The notes below the pieces were generated by a model that ran no database searches, had not been told where the DNA came from, and saw only the letters and a program-made list of their open reading frames with translations. DNA of 58,918 nt from DSUN01 sp035527715 (GTDB lineage Bacteria; Planctomycetota; PUPC01; DSUN01): the NCBI GenBank assembly GCA_035527715.1, contig DATKZY010000051.1, forward strand, positions 1 through 58,918, read 5' to 3'. Below, one piece after another: positions 1 through 8,562 of this stretch (position 1 is its first letter; each line of letters opens with the position of its first letter). A program made the translations under genes and the position numbers.

Positions 1-82
1 CGGCCACCATCCTGCGGGCACGCTCGTCCAGGTGCGGCCAGAGCCGGGCCAACTTGCGCGTGAGCACAGCGGCTGCTACCAT
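1..82 (-). CDS. Transposase N-terminus, ISAzo13-like (cut by window edge)
   Basis: An ATG at 82 reading leftwards gives 27 codons that run off the window: M-V-A-A-A then a segment around LWPHLDERARRMVA. The 'PHLDER.RR' pattern resembles the start of ISAzo13-family transposases, as I remember that family. A GGGGAC stretch just upstream could serve as ribosome binding site. It lies directly beside the broken 3' end of the beta-helix gene at 137, which fits an insertion there. Only the first residues are visible, so the family call is tentative. Confidence 0.45.
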   Translation of the reverse strand, partial: MVAAAVLTRKLARLWPHLDERARRMVA

Positions 83-136
83 GTCCCCAGTCTATCAAGT
101 CCGCCTCGCAATGTAAAGTTTATTTATTGACGCCGC

Positions 137-943
137 CTAACGCACGATCCCGCCAAAGGTGTTTCCGTAACACACGCAGTTCTCAACCACGTTATTGGAC
201 CCGCCATCTCCCTTTCCGAGGCCCTCGTTAGGCTGCAGTGTGATGCCCCCCACGTTCAGGAAGCAGACGCAATTGCGGACAGTGCAGGAAAGGGGAGTTC
301 CAAGCAGCATGCCCCAGCCGGGATGAAATCCGGTCGCGGCCAATCCCTCGATGACGACCCGCTTGGGACTGTTAAGTATAAGGCCGCTCTTTTCTTTCAC
401 GGACAGCGTGTAGCGACCCTGGTCCGGAGCGCTCAGATTGAGGTTGGAGATGTAGAGCGTTTGGGAATCGGTGTCATAGTGGAAGAATCCGGGATCGAAC
501 TCGAGTTCCGCGACATTGGCCTTCGACACCAACGTGTGCATTGTGTTGTGCTCGAGGATGGCATTCGGCTTCCGATCGAACTGTGCGGCATAGACGAACC
601 GATACCCGTCGACCTTCTTGAATTCAGGCGCGGGAACGTCGCCGCGCAGCAGAGCCGTGCCGGGCACTTCCGCCCGGATAACCGTATCCGCGTCCGGGCT
701 GCCAAGGTCCGCGCGCTGTACGTTCTCGAGGTACTCCCCCGGCCCGATGGTCAAGGTGTCGCCGGGCTTCAGTGCCTCGACGCCCTTCTGGATGGTCAGG
801 AACGCCGCCTCTCGGCTCAGCCCGCTGTTCGTGTCCTTGCCCTGCTTGTTGACGAAGTGCTCTGCCGCCCATGCCTGTGTGCGGCAAGAGGCCAAGAGCA
901 GTGCGGCGGACAGGGCTCTCATGACACATCGCCGGAAAGGCAT
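137..943 (-). CDS. Secreted right-handed beta-helix protein, 3'-truncated
   Basis: About 268 residues. The ATG at 943 is preferred because it has a GGGAG site about 7 nt upstream and gives a clean signal peptide (MPFRRCVMRALSAALLLASC). An upstream ATG at 1015 would overlap the preceding gene. The mature part has the 'FVNKQGKDTNSGLS..AFLTIQKGVEAL' type start of DUF1565/pectate-lyase-like beta-helix proteins and later asparagine/valine-rich coil repeats (NNVVENCVCYGN). Such proteins usually run to 500 residues or more, so this one stops inside the helix. The TAG sits next to the transposase start at 82, so truncation by an IS is likely. It lies 35 nt behind the serine hydrolase gene and probably shares its transcript. 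The substrate is unknown; beta-helix proteins often bind or cleave acidic polysaccharides. Confidence 0.7.
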   Translation of the reverse strand: MPFRRCVMRALSAALLLASCRTQAWAAEHFVNKQGKDTNSGLSREAAFLTIQKGVEALKPGDTLTIGPGEYLENVQRADLGSPDADTVIRAEVPGTALLRGDVPAPEFKKVDGYRFVYAAQFDRKPNAILEHNTMHTLVSKANVAELEFDPGFFHYDTDSQTLYISNLNLSAPDQGRYTLSVKEKSGLILNSPKRVVIEGLAATGFHPGWGMLLGTPLSCTVRNCVCFLNVGGITLQPNEGLGKGDGGSNNVVENCVCYGNTFGGIVR

Positions 944-978
944 TCCAGTCTCCCTTCTTGAGCCGCAGAGGAATGAGG

Positions 979-2445
979 TCACGGCTCCCCTCCGTCCTTC
1001 TTCAGTTCCACCCAATGGCCCAGCGCGTTACCGACAATGGCGGTCACCACTCCGGTGAGCACATCGCCGCGAAGCTTCAGATCGACCTCCAGGTGATGAA
1101 GGGGGTGATGAGGCCGCCGATTGGCGTCTCCGGTCTCGGTGCTGCCGCACATCTTCCCCGTCAGGCGCCCGTCCCTGAACTCCACGTCATTGACTAGGGT
1201 CGCCAACTGTTCGCCCAACCGGGCATGGACGTCGCCCGAAGGCTTGACAGAGAGCGTCAGGGGAAGATCCTTCTGGTACGTGTGCACCGTCCCCCGCCAG
1301 TCGCCAAACAGCTCACGAATCGGTCGAACGTCGGGGCCAACGCTGCTCTGAGGGAGACTCGGCTCCTTGTCGCGTTCGGCGAGCTTGTCCGCGTATCCTG
1401 GCAACAGCGCGGACAGAACGTCTCGCTCGATCGTGTATGGAAGCGGGCAGAAGGTATTCGCCGCGGCGGCCATCACGATGCCTTCCCGGGGCAGCATCAG
1501 CAGCTTGGTGGCGGCCCCGCCCATGCCGCCGCCGTGGCTGATTCGGTGGCCGAGCTCGTCGTCGTCGATCACCCAGCCGATGCCGTACTTCGAGCCTGGA
1601 CGCAGGTTGCGGTCGGCCGTCCTCACGATGCCCATGTCAGCCGTGGGGACCTGCATGGCGGCGATGCCCTCGTCCGAAAGGATCGCCTTCTGGTCCGGCT
1701 GGCGCTGTTTGAGGTGGAGCATCCCGAACCGCACGAGGTCGTGCACGCTACTGTAGACGGCCGAAGCGCCGCGGTGGTCGAAGGCGTAGAACGGAATCGG
1801 CACTCCGTCCTCGGCGTAGCGGGCTGCGGCGAAATCGCCGAGGCCAGGCCCGATGTCCACAGACGTGCGGGTCATGCCCAGCGGCAGGAACACTTCACGC
1901 CGCATGAAATCGGCGAAGGTCAGTCCCGAGAGGCGCTCGATCAGATGATCCAGGATGCCGTAGCCGAAGTTGGAGTAGCGATACCGCTCGCCGGGTGGCG
2001 CCACCACGTTGCCATAGCGCCGAATCGATTCCTCCATTGGCGGCCTCGGATACGCTTCCTCAGAACGGTAGAAGTTCTCATGCCGAGGCAAGCCGGCGGT
2101 GTGGTTGGCCACCCTGCGCACCGTCACTTCCTCAGGGCTGCCGATCCAGACCTTGACCTGGCTGTCGGGGGCGAGGTAACGGTTAATCGGGGCGTCCAGG
2201 TTCACCCTGCCCCGCTCGACCAGCACCATCAGGCCCGTAGCCGTTATGGGCTTCGACACGGAGGCCTGGGAGTACATCGTATGCTCTGTGGCTGGGATTC
2301 TTCTCTCGCGGTCGGCCCACCCATACGCCTCTTCCCATAGAACCTCACCGTGCCGAGCCACTGCGATGGCAACGGATGGGATGCCCGAGTCCACCATCTC
2401 GCGCTGGATCCGGCGCTTGACGCCCGCAAAGCAATCGCTGCTCAC
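979..2445 (-). CDS. Serine hydrolase, beta-lactamase / class C family (PF00144-type)
   Basis: 488 residues from a GTG at 2445 with AGGAG 7 nt upstream. The three motifs of penicillin-binding-protein-like serine hydrolases are present: SVSK at residues 62-65 (nucleophile S62 and K65), YSN at 157-159, and HGG at 304-306. No clear signal peptide is seen, so it may be cytoplasmic or exported by another route. The C-terminal 110 residues form an extra beta-rich domain often found in this family. Related enzymes are esterases, D-aminopeptidases or beta-lactamases, and the substrate cannot be read from sequence. A promoter (TTGATC-N17-TATAAT) precedes it and the beta-helix gene follows, so the two probably form a transcription unit. 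Confidence 0.88.
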   Translation of the reverse strand: MSSDCFAGVKRRIQREMVDSGIPSVAIAVARHGEVLWEEAYGWADRERRIPATEHTMYSQASVSKPITATGLMVLVERGRVNLDAPINRYLAPDSQVKVWIGSPEEVTVRRVANHTAGLPRHENFYRSEEAYPRPPMEESIRRYGNVVAPPGERYRYSNFGYGILDHLIERLSGLTFADFMRREVFLPLGMTRTSVDIGPGLGDFAAARYAEDGVPIPFYAFDHRGASAVYSSVHDLVRFGMLHLKQRQPDQKAILSDEGIAAMQVPTADMGIVRTADRNLRPGSKYGIGWVIDDDELGHRISHGGGMGGAATKLLMLPREGIVMAAAANTFCPLPYTIERDVLSALLPGYADKLAERDKEPSLPQSSVGPDVRPIRELFGDWRGTVHTYQKDLPLTLSVKPSGDVHARLGEQLATLVNDVEFRDGRLTGKMCGSTETGDANRRPHHPLHHLEVDLKLRGDVLTGVVTAIVGNALGHWVELKKDGGEP

Positions 2446-2519
2446 TGCTCTGCTCCTAGGCTCTGACCGACAAGAGGTCTTTCAGCCGTCGTGGGAACCC
2501 TGACTGCTCGGGCCAGGCG

Positions 2520-2548
2520 ATTATAACCTCCGCAGATCGTGTGATCAA
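2520..2548 (-). promoter_or_regulatory. Sigma-70-like promoter of the serine hydrolase gene
   Basis: On the minus strand, TTGATC (2543-2548) and TATAAT (2520-2525) are separated by 17 bp, about 75 bp upstream of the GTG start at 2445. Confidence 0.6.
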
Positions 2549-2657
2549 CAACGGACTTCGGGAGAAGACGGCCCCGCTCGCTCTAGCTTGCGGCCGGCGA
2601 GCGGGTGAGGGTGCCTTCTGACCTGGGCGGCTGAGCAGCCCGAGACACCCACCGAGG

Positions 2658-2686
2658 TTGACAAGTCAGGTCGGCCTTGGTAGCAT
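2658..2686 (+). promoter_or_regulatory. Sigma-70-like promoter of the first DUF4838 gene
   Basis: TTGACA (2658-2663) and TAGCAT (2681-2686) are separated by 17 bp. The predicted transcript would start near 2693, about 50 nt before the GTG at 2743. It is divergent from the promoter at 2520; the rest of the 2446-2742 gap shows nothing else. Confidence 0.65.
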
Positions 2687-2742
2687 CCGCATGGGTCCAT
2701 GCGAGGAGGAGCGTTCGTGGGCAATTGATAGGAGGCCTCGCT

Positions 2743-5016
2743 GTGAACAGGAGATCGTGGAGCTTCCTGCTGTGCTTCCTTCTGGCCTTCGGCGCCTCAC
2801 GTTGCTTCGGAGCGTTCGCCCTCGTCGACGATGGGAAGCCACGTGCCGTCATCCGTGCAGCGGAGGACCTCGACAAGGCCGCCCAGGCCGGGGTCGCCGA
2901 CCTGGTCGAGTTCGTGGAGAAGATGAGTGGGGCACGACTGGGCGTGGTGAAGGCCGGGGAGAAGGTGGGCGACGAGACGAACGTGATCGTGGTCGGGAAG
3001 GCTCTTGCCGGCCCCGTGCAGGGCCTGCTCGCCAAGGTTGCGGATTCCGAAGGCGGGTTCGTCATCGCTCCACGTGAACGGTCGCTGTTCCTCGCGGGCA
3101 GCTCGCCCCTGGCGACCAGCTTCGCATGCACAGAGCTGCTCGAACGGTTGGGGTGCCGCTGGTACCTTCCCGGGGAACTGGGTGAGGTGTACCCCAAGCG
3201 GAAGACCCTCGTCTACGGCGGGGGCGAGGTGGTGGACAAGCCGGACATGAACCCGCGATGGCTCCGCGTGGACCCCACGTGGTCGCGGCGCAATAAGCTC
3301 GGCGGCACCAATGTGCCTGCGGCCCACTCCTTCCACGGTTTCGTGAACAGCAAGCAATTCGAGAAGCATCCCGACTGGTTCCCGCTCATCGGTGGGCAGC
3401 GCACGCCGCGCGGCCAGCTCTGCCTCTCCAACCCTGAAGTCGTCCAGCGATTCGTCGAGCAGTGCAAAGCGCACTTCGAGAAGCACCCCGATTCCGTTGG
3501 CATGTCCTTGGGGCCGAACGACGGGCACGGCTGGTGCGAATGCGAGAAGTGCCAAGCCATGGACAGCGGTCGCATGGATCCCTTCGGGCAGCACCGGGAC
3601 ATGACCGACCGCCTGATCAAGTTCATGAACGCGGTGGCCACGGAGGTGCAGCGGGACCGCCCGGGAAAGAAGTTCGGCTTTTATGCGTACTCCTGTCACC
3701 AGTTGCCGCCGGTGGCCGTCAAGCCCGACTCATCCATCATCCCCGTCTTCGCGCCCATCAACTACTGCCGGCTCCATTCCATGTTCAACCCAAGGTGTCC
3801 GCACCGTCTTGCCGTGCGGAGGATCTACGAAGGCTGGGCTGCGTTCGGTCTGGAGTTGCACTACCGGGGCTACACCTTCAACCTGGCCGGCCTCCAAACG
3901 CCCTTCCACCCCTTCCACAAATGGACCCAGGACATGCCCTGGATGCACGACCGCAACATCCTGGGGTTCTTCCCCGAGAGCATCGAGTCGTGGTCGGCCA
4001 GCGCGCCGCAATACTACCTGCTGGCGAAGCTGGCATGGCGGGTGAAGCAGGATGCCCGCGCGGTCCTCGATGAGTTCTGCGATGGCCTGTTTGGCCCGGC
4101 GGGCAAGGCGATGAATCGCTACTTCTGGCGCATGGCCGATGCCATCCGCGACGCGGATTTCCACACCGGCAACGATACGAACTCCCCGGACATCTACACG
4201 CCGGCGATCATGGAAGCGGGACAAGCGGATCTGAGCGACGCCGCCCGACGCGCGGGAAGCCCGAGAGAGAAGCAACGCGTGAAACTGTTCCAGATGGCCC
4301 ACGACTACCTTCAGGCGTTTCTGGACATGCAGAAGTACCAGAACACATTCGAGTTCGCCAAGTCCAAGGAAGCCTACGACCGGCTGGTCGGGATTCAGGA
4401 CGGCCTGATCGAGTGGGACCCGCGGTGGCTGAGCCAGCGCGCAGCCAAGGGCTATCTGCGGCGCTTCTGGGGGCCGGCGGTCGTCGAGGCACACGAGAAG
4501 ACCACGGGCGGCAACGACCTGGTCGCCAGGCTCCCCGACGAGTGGCAGTTCATGCTCGACCCCTCCGACGCGGGCGAATGGATGGAGCTCTATTCGCCGA
4601 AGCTCACCGGCGGCCAATGGCGAACCATCAAGACCTGCTCGGAGTCCTGGGGCGACCAGAGTCTCTACTACTACAAGGGCACTGCCTGGTACAGAACTGC
4701 GGCGATGGTTCCTGAGAGGTTCAAGGGCCGGAGGATCATGCTCTGGTTTGGCGCCGTGGATGAGGCCGTGAAGGTGTGGATCAATGGCAAGCTCATCACG
4801 TATGAAGCCGAGCGCAAGGAGGGTGACGGCACGGTCGTCAAGGAGACGCGCGACACGCTCAGCGGCTCATGGCGTCCGCTGGAGGTCGAGGTGACGGAGG
4901 CCATCCAGTTCGGGAGGGACAACACCATCGTCGTCAAGGCGACCAACAAGCAACTGAACGAGCTGGGCACGGGCGGCATCATGAAGATCGTGATGCTCTA
5001 TGCGCCGAAGCCTTGA
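2743..5016 (+). CDS. Secreted DUF4838 protein (alpha-glucuronidase-like fold) with C-terminal beta-sandwich
   Basis: 757 residues if started at the GTG at 2743, chosen because GGAGG lies 7 nt upstream and the product begins with a signal peptide (VNRRSWSFLLCFLLAFGASRC). An in-frame ATG at 2677 lies inside the promoter. The N-terminal part (about 30-180) resembles the glycoside hydrolase family 67 N-terminal domain, including the 'ERLGCRWYLPGE' segment typical of DUF4838 proteins. The middle (about 190-500) is the DUF4838 barrel with 'CECEKCQAMDSG', a cysteine motif often seen there. The last 150 residues look like a galactose-binding-like sandwich. Such proteins are presumed glycosidases or polysaccharide-binding proteins, with no established substrate. 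A second DUF4838 gene lies at 13348-15237. Confidence 0.82.
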   Translation: MNRRSWSFLLCFLLAFGASRCFGAFALVDDGKPRAVIRAAEDLDKAAQAGVADLVEFVEKMSGARLGVVKAGEKVGDETNVIVVGKALAGPVQGLLAKVADSEGGFVIAPRERSLFLAGSSPLATSFACTELLERLGCRWYLPGELGEVYPKRKTLVYGGGEVVDKPDMNPRWLRVDPTWSRRNKLGGTNVPAAHSFHGFVNSKQFEKHPDWFPLIGGQRTPRGQLCLSNPEVVQRFVEQCKAHFEKHPDSVGMSLGPNDGHGWCECEKCQAMDSGRMDPFGQHRDMTDRLIKFMNAVATEVQRDRPGKKFGFYAYSCHQLPPVAVKPDSSIIPVFAPINYCRLHSMFNPRCPHRLAVRRIYEGWAAFGLELHYRGYTFNLAGLQTPFHPFHKWTQDMPWMHDRNILGFFPESIESWSASAPQYYLLAKLAWRVKQDARAVLDEFCDGLFGPAGKAMNRYFWRMADAIRDADFHTGNDTNSPDIYTPAIMEAGQADLSDAARRAGSPREKQRVKLFQMAHDYLQAFLDMQKYQNTFEFAKSKEAYDRLVGIQDGLIEWDPRWLSQRAAKGYLRRFWGPAVVEAHEKTTGGNDLVARLPDEWQFMLDPSDAGEWMELYSPKLTGGQWRTIKTCSESWGDQSLYYYKGTAWYRTAAMVPERFKGRRIMLWFGAVDEAVKVWINGKLITYEAERKEGDGTVVKETRDTLSGSWRPLEVEVTEAIQFGRDNTIVVKATNKQLNELGTGGIMKIVMLYAPKP

Positions 5017-5310
5017 CCGCGCCGCTCTCGAAGTAACGCGTAAGGTCCGATTAAGCCACGCTCGAACGCTCGGGCGGGTATCCAGACAGAACGGCAGAAC
5101 ACTGAAGGGCAGAAGCGGGCGTACAGCAACTGCGGCTGCCTCTCTCCACCTGTCAAACATGGTCCGATGGGGCGATTGCAGACCGCCCCTTTCCGGGCGG
5201 GAGATTGCTGCGGCCCATGTCCTTGATCGCGACGGCCTACGGAACAGACAGATTCTGCCGCTCAGAGGCTGCCAGTCCGTCATCGAGGGCGCGCGAGATC
5301 GGGGCGAGAG
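5017..5310. other. Gap between convergent genes
   Basis: 294 bp between the 3' ends of the DUF4838 gene and a Gfo/Idh gene. No convincing gene, hairpin or repeat was seen. A minus-strand open frame crosses it, but it has no recognisable protein features. Confidence 0.4.
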
Positions 5311-6675
5311 CTACAGCTTCCACGGCCCGCGCATCGGCCGGTCCAGCATCCGGTTCGCCTCCTCGTCGTTGACAAACTTCTCTCCCGCTGGGTCCCAGCG
5401 TAGTTTCCGCTTCAGCCGTATCGCAATCTCCTGCAGGTTGCAGAGGATGTCCGAGCAGACGGCAATGTCGATCGGGGCGGCCGGCTGGGTGCGGCCCCTT
5501 ACGGCGTCAATGAAGTTGCCGTGGTGGTTGTCGCTCTTGAAGAGCTGGATTTCGTTGGGGCCGGGCTTGGCCTTCAGCAGCGACTTGTCCTTGGCGTCCA
5601 TGCGCGAGCGGTCCACGTGCACCCAGCCCTCGGTGCCGAGCCACATGACGCCGTGGCCGTGCCCCTCCTGCTGCAAGGGATGCTTGCGGGCAGTGACGTC
5701 GTCCATGTGGACCAGGGTCACGCCGTTGGCGTAGCGGTTCTCGACCTGCCAATGCGTGGCACAGTCTGTGAGCATGTCCTTGGGGAACACGCCCGTGCCC
5801 TCGACCTCGGTGGGCCCGCCCAGATCGGTGCCGTTTCCCCACTGGGCGATGTCGAGATGGTGGACGCCCCAGTTGCCGATCATGCCCATGCAGTAGTCGG
5901 AGATGCAGTACCAGATGCTCCAGCCTTGCCCCGCGACATACGGCCGGCAGCGCTGGTAGCAGTAGGGCGCCATTGGCGCCGGGCCGAGCCACAGGTCGTA
6001 GTCCAGTTCCTTCGGCACGGGCTCCGTGGGCTGCTTGAGACACGTCCAGCTTCCGGGCACGCCGACCAGGATGGTCTTCAGTTGGCCGATCTTCCCGTTG
6101 CGGACCAGCTCGCACGCGCGGCGGAAATTGCCTCCCGACCGCTGCTGCGTGCCGAACTGGAAGACGACTTTGCTCTCCTTGACCGCCTTGCGCAGGGCCT
6201 GGGCCGCGCGCACGCTCCAGCCGATTGGCTTCTCGCAGTACATGTGCTTGCCCTGCCGGACCGCCTCGAGGGCCATCAGGGGGTGCCAGTGGTCGGGAGC
6301 GGTGATCTGCACGGCGTCAATGTCCTTGCGGGCCATGAGCTCCCTGAAGTCCCTGTAGGCCGCGCAGTCCTTGTTGCCGTAGAACTCATCGTTCGAGTGT
6401 TTGCCCTGGCTGCGCTGGTTCTCGTGCACGTCGCACACGGCGACGACCTGGACTTCCCGATTGCCGCGGAAGGTGCGCATATTGCCCATGCCCTGGATGC
6501 CCAGGCCGATGCAGCCGAGCACGACGCGCTCGGAGGGGGCGGCGGCGCCGTCCCTCGCCAGGGTGGAGGAAGGGATGATCGCAGGGAGGGTGAGGGCGCC
6601 GACGGTGGCGGCGGAGCGTTGGAGGAAGTGGCGGCGGGTTACGGGAGGGCGACCTGTGGGGTTCTTGGCAAGCAC
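5311..6675 (-). CDS. Gfo/Idh/MocA-family oxidoreductase with Tat-type signal
   Basis: 454 residues from a GTG at 6675 preceded by GGAG at 8 nt; an ATG at 6714 is a possible alternative. The N-terminus carries a twin-arginine motif (TRRHFLQRS) and a hydrophobic stretch ending near residue 40, so export by Tat is likely. The Rossmann fingerprint GLGIQG (57-62) and the family CEKP motif (147-150) are clear, as is a C-terminal domain with 'WGVHHLDIAQW'. Family members use NAD(P) to oxidise or reduce sugars and cyclitols, but Tat-exported planctomycete versions are mostly uncharacterised. It follows a second member of the family by 80 bp on the same strand. The end RPMRGPWKL is a normal-looking C-terminus, so its TAG is a true stop. 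Confidence 0.88.
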   Translation of the reverse strand: MLAKNPTGRPPVTRRHFLQRSAATVGALTLPAIIPSSTLARDGAAAPSERVVLGCIGLGIQGMGNMRTFRGNREVQVVAVCDVHENQRSQGKHSNDEFYGNKDCAAYRDFRELMARKDIDAVQITAPDHWHPLMALEAVRQGKHMYCEKPIGWSVRAAQALRKAVKESKVVFQFGTQQRSGGNFRRACELVRNGKIGQLKTILVGVPGSWTCLKQPTEPVPKELDYDLWLGPAPMAPYCYQRCRPYVAGQGWSIWYCISDYCMGMIGNWGVHHLDIAQWGNGTDLGGPTEVEGTGVFPKDMLTDCATHWQVENRYANGVTLVHMDDVTARKHPLQQEGHGHGVMWLGTEGWVHVDRSRMDAKDKSLLKAKPGPNEIQLFKSDNHHGNFIDAVRGRTQPAAPIDIAVCSDILCNLQEIAIRLKRKLRWDPAGEKFVNDEEANRMLDRPMRGPWKL

Positions 6676-6755
6676 AGCAGCTTCTCCGTGGACAGGCAGG
6701 CAACCTGCACGCATGGCAAGCAGCGCCTCGGTTTCGTGGGACGGTCCCTCGGACG

Positions 6756-8108
6756 CTACGTGTATCCCAGTTCCCAGCCCTTGCGCGGCTCGCGCTTGAC
6801 GAGGGCGTTGGCCTTGTCGCTGTTGGTGAACTTGCCTTCGCGGAAGTCGTAGGTGAGCTTCTCGCGGACGAGGTTGGCCACGTTGCCGACGAGCATGATC
6901 TCGGTGAGGCGCGCCGAGTAGTCGAAGTCGGCCGACGAGCGGCCGCCCGTGCGGATGGCGTGGAGGAAGTCGGCTTCGTGCCCCTTCGAGCGTGGCAGGA
7001 CGGCCTTGGGCTTGCCGACTTCCTTCATGAAGCTCTCCGGGAACAGCCGCACGCCGTTCATCCACCAGCCCGAGACGGCCATGCCCTTGGTGCCGTAGTA
7101 GGCGCTGGGCTGGCTGGCGGCGGCCTTCACCCGCTCGGGGTCCACCGTCGCCGGCATCGGCTTGGCGTTGTAGTCGTTGTATATGCCGGAGCTCCAGCGC
7201 ATGATGCACGGGACCATGTCGCCGCGCTTGGGGAACTTCCAGGAGACGCGGACCTCGTGCGGCCAGTTGGTCGCATTCGGTTCCTCGCCCTCGCATTCGA
7301 CCTCGCAGGTGTCGGCTTCGTAGAGCTTCAGCGCCCACACCGCGCCGTCGCCGTTGTGGCAGAACCAGTCGCCCAACAGGCCCGTGCCGTAGTCAATCCA
7401 CCCGCGCCACTTGGCCGGAACGATGCCGGTGCGGTACTCCCGCTCCTTGACTGGGCCTTGCCACAGGTCCCAGTCCAGGCTCGCTGGCACCGGGGCCGGC
7501 TGGCCGGGGTCGCGCGAGCCGAAGTCCATCCGGTTGTAGGGCGGGCGCACGTGGGCCTCGGTCACGTCGCCGAGGCTGCCCTGCCAGATCCACTCGCACA
7601 GCAGGCGGACGTGTTCGCCGGAGTGGCCCTGGTTGCCCATTTGCGTGGGGACGTTCTTGGCCTTGGCCAGCTCGCGCAGCTTGCGGGCCTCGTAGAGGTC
7701 GTGGCACAGGGGCTTCTCGCAGTAGACGGCCAGCCCGGCGTCCAGGGCGCGGAAGGCGGCGGGGAAGTGGTGGTGATCGGGCGTGGCCACCCAAGCGGCG
7801 TCGAGTTGCTTCTGCTCATCGAAGAGCTTGCGGTAGTCGGTGTAGATCTTCGCATCGGGGAACTTGCCCTTGATATTCTTGATCGAGCCCGCGGCGTGGT
7901 TGGCATCCACGTCGGCCGCCGCGACGATCTGCTCGCCGGAGGCAACGCGGACGCCCTTGCCTCCCATGCCCCCGATCCCGATGCAGGCGAAGCGGATCTT
8001 CTCGTTGGCGGAGAACGTGCGGGCCATGGCGGCGGGGACGATCAGCAGAGAGGCCGACGCTGCCGCTCCGGCTCGGAGAAGGTCTCGACGGGTGATTGGG
8101 TTGCTCAT
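6756..8108 (-). CDS. Gfo/Idh/MocA-family oxidoreductase with Tat-type signal
   Basis: 450 residues. The start at 8108 gives MSNPITRRDLLRAGAAASAS, a standard Tat signal with RR at 7-8 and a hydrophobic stretch to about residue 28. The nucleotide-binding motif GIGGMG (44-49) and CEKP (130-133) place it in the Gfo/Idh/MocA family. The C-terminal domain has the 'GLLGDWFCHNGDGAVWAL' segment that replaces the usual histidine-rich loop in this planctomycete subgroup. It lies first in a two-gene unit with the next oxidoreductase; the two differ greatly in sequence, so this is not a recent duplication. Redox of a sugar in the cell envelope is the likely role, with the substrate unknown. Confidence 0.9.
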   Translation of the reverse strand: MSNPITRRDLLRAGAAASASLLIVPAAMARTFSANEKIRFACIGIGGMGGKGVRVASGEQIVAAADVDANHAAGSIKNIKGKFPDAKIYTDYRKLFDEQKQLDAAWVATPDHHHFPAAFRALDAGLAVYCEKPLCHDLYEARKLRELAKAKNVPTQMGNQGHSGEHVRLLCEWIWQGSLGDVTEAHVRPPYNRMDFGSRDPGQPAPVPASLDWDLWQGPVKEREYRTGIVPAKWRGWIDYGTGLLGDWFCHNGDGAVWALKLYEADTCEVECEGEEPNATNWPHEVRVSWKFPKRGDMVPCIMRWSSGIYNDYNAKPMPATVDPERVKAAASQPSAYYGTKGMAVSGWWMNGVRLFPESFMKEVGKPKAVLPRSKGHEADFLHAIRTGGRSSADFDYSARLTEIMLVGNVANLVREKLTYDFREGKFTNSDKANALVKREPRKGWELGYT

Positions 8109-8218
8109 CGTGGTATACGGCTCCTAACAGAGGCTTGTCACTGGCGGCTCAACGAGCGAACGCCGCACAGCAGCGGCGACTTGCCGTTGCCAGCAGGCCG
8201 ACTGCCCGCGTGGCCCAG

Positions 8219-8248
8219 AGACTACCATAGACGGCCAGCGCCCGTCAA
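8219..8248 (-). promoter_or_regulatory. Sigma-70-like promoter for the oxidoreductase pair
   Basis: On the minus strand TTGACG (8243-8248) and TAGTCT (8219-8224) are 18 bp apart, about 110 bp upstream of the ATG at 8108. It is the best match in this gap. Confidence 0.45.
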
Positions 8249-8401
8249 GCGCACGGTGTCCGAGTGCTGGTCGGGGCCTCGGAGGCTGCCTTTGGGGGCG
8301 GTTCTGGTATTCTGAGGATGTCTCAGAACCCTCGGACTGCGACGGACAGGCCGGAGGTACTGACCCCGTGAATCGCGGCCGGATGCGAAAGGAGCGAGCG
8401 G

Positions 8402-8518
8402 ATGGCGCCACAAGAACGAGTGACTCGCGGCCAGTTCCTGGGCGCCGTGGCCGCAGCGGCCGGTGGGATGTTGGTGCCCGGCGCGGCCGGGCTGTGTGTG
8501 GAGGAGACTAAGCCGTAG
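8402..8518 (+). pseudogene. Orphan Tat signal peptide: 5' fragment of a lost gene
   Basis: An ATG at 8402 with AAAGGAG about 8 nt upstream opens 38 codons that look like a Tat signal: an RG variant of the twin-arginine site (VTRGQFLGA), an alanine/glycine-rich hydrophobic stretch, then LVPGAAG. It stops with TAG at 8516, and no long frame follows on this strand before the IS. I read it as the surviving 5' end of an exported protein gene disrupted near the IS whose left end lies close to 8563. It is too short for the missing family to be named. Confidence 0.5.
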
Positions 8519-8562
8519 GGTGCGAAAACCCATCGCGGTCAAGGGCCGCAGCGTGCATCGGG

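Noticed and set aside
4867..5283. Minus-strand ORF continuing in frame after the Gfo/Idh stop at 5311
   Set aside because: The text is not protein-like, it runs into the antisense of the DUF4838 gene, and the Gfo/Idh C-terminus is a normal end.
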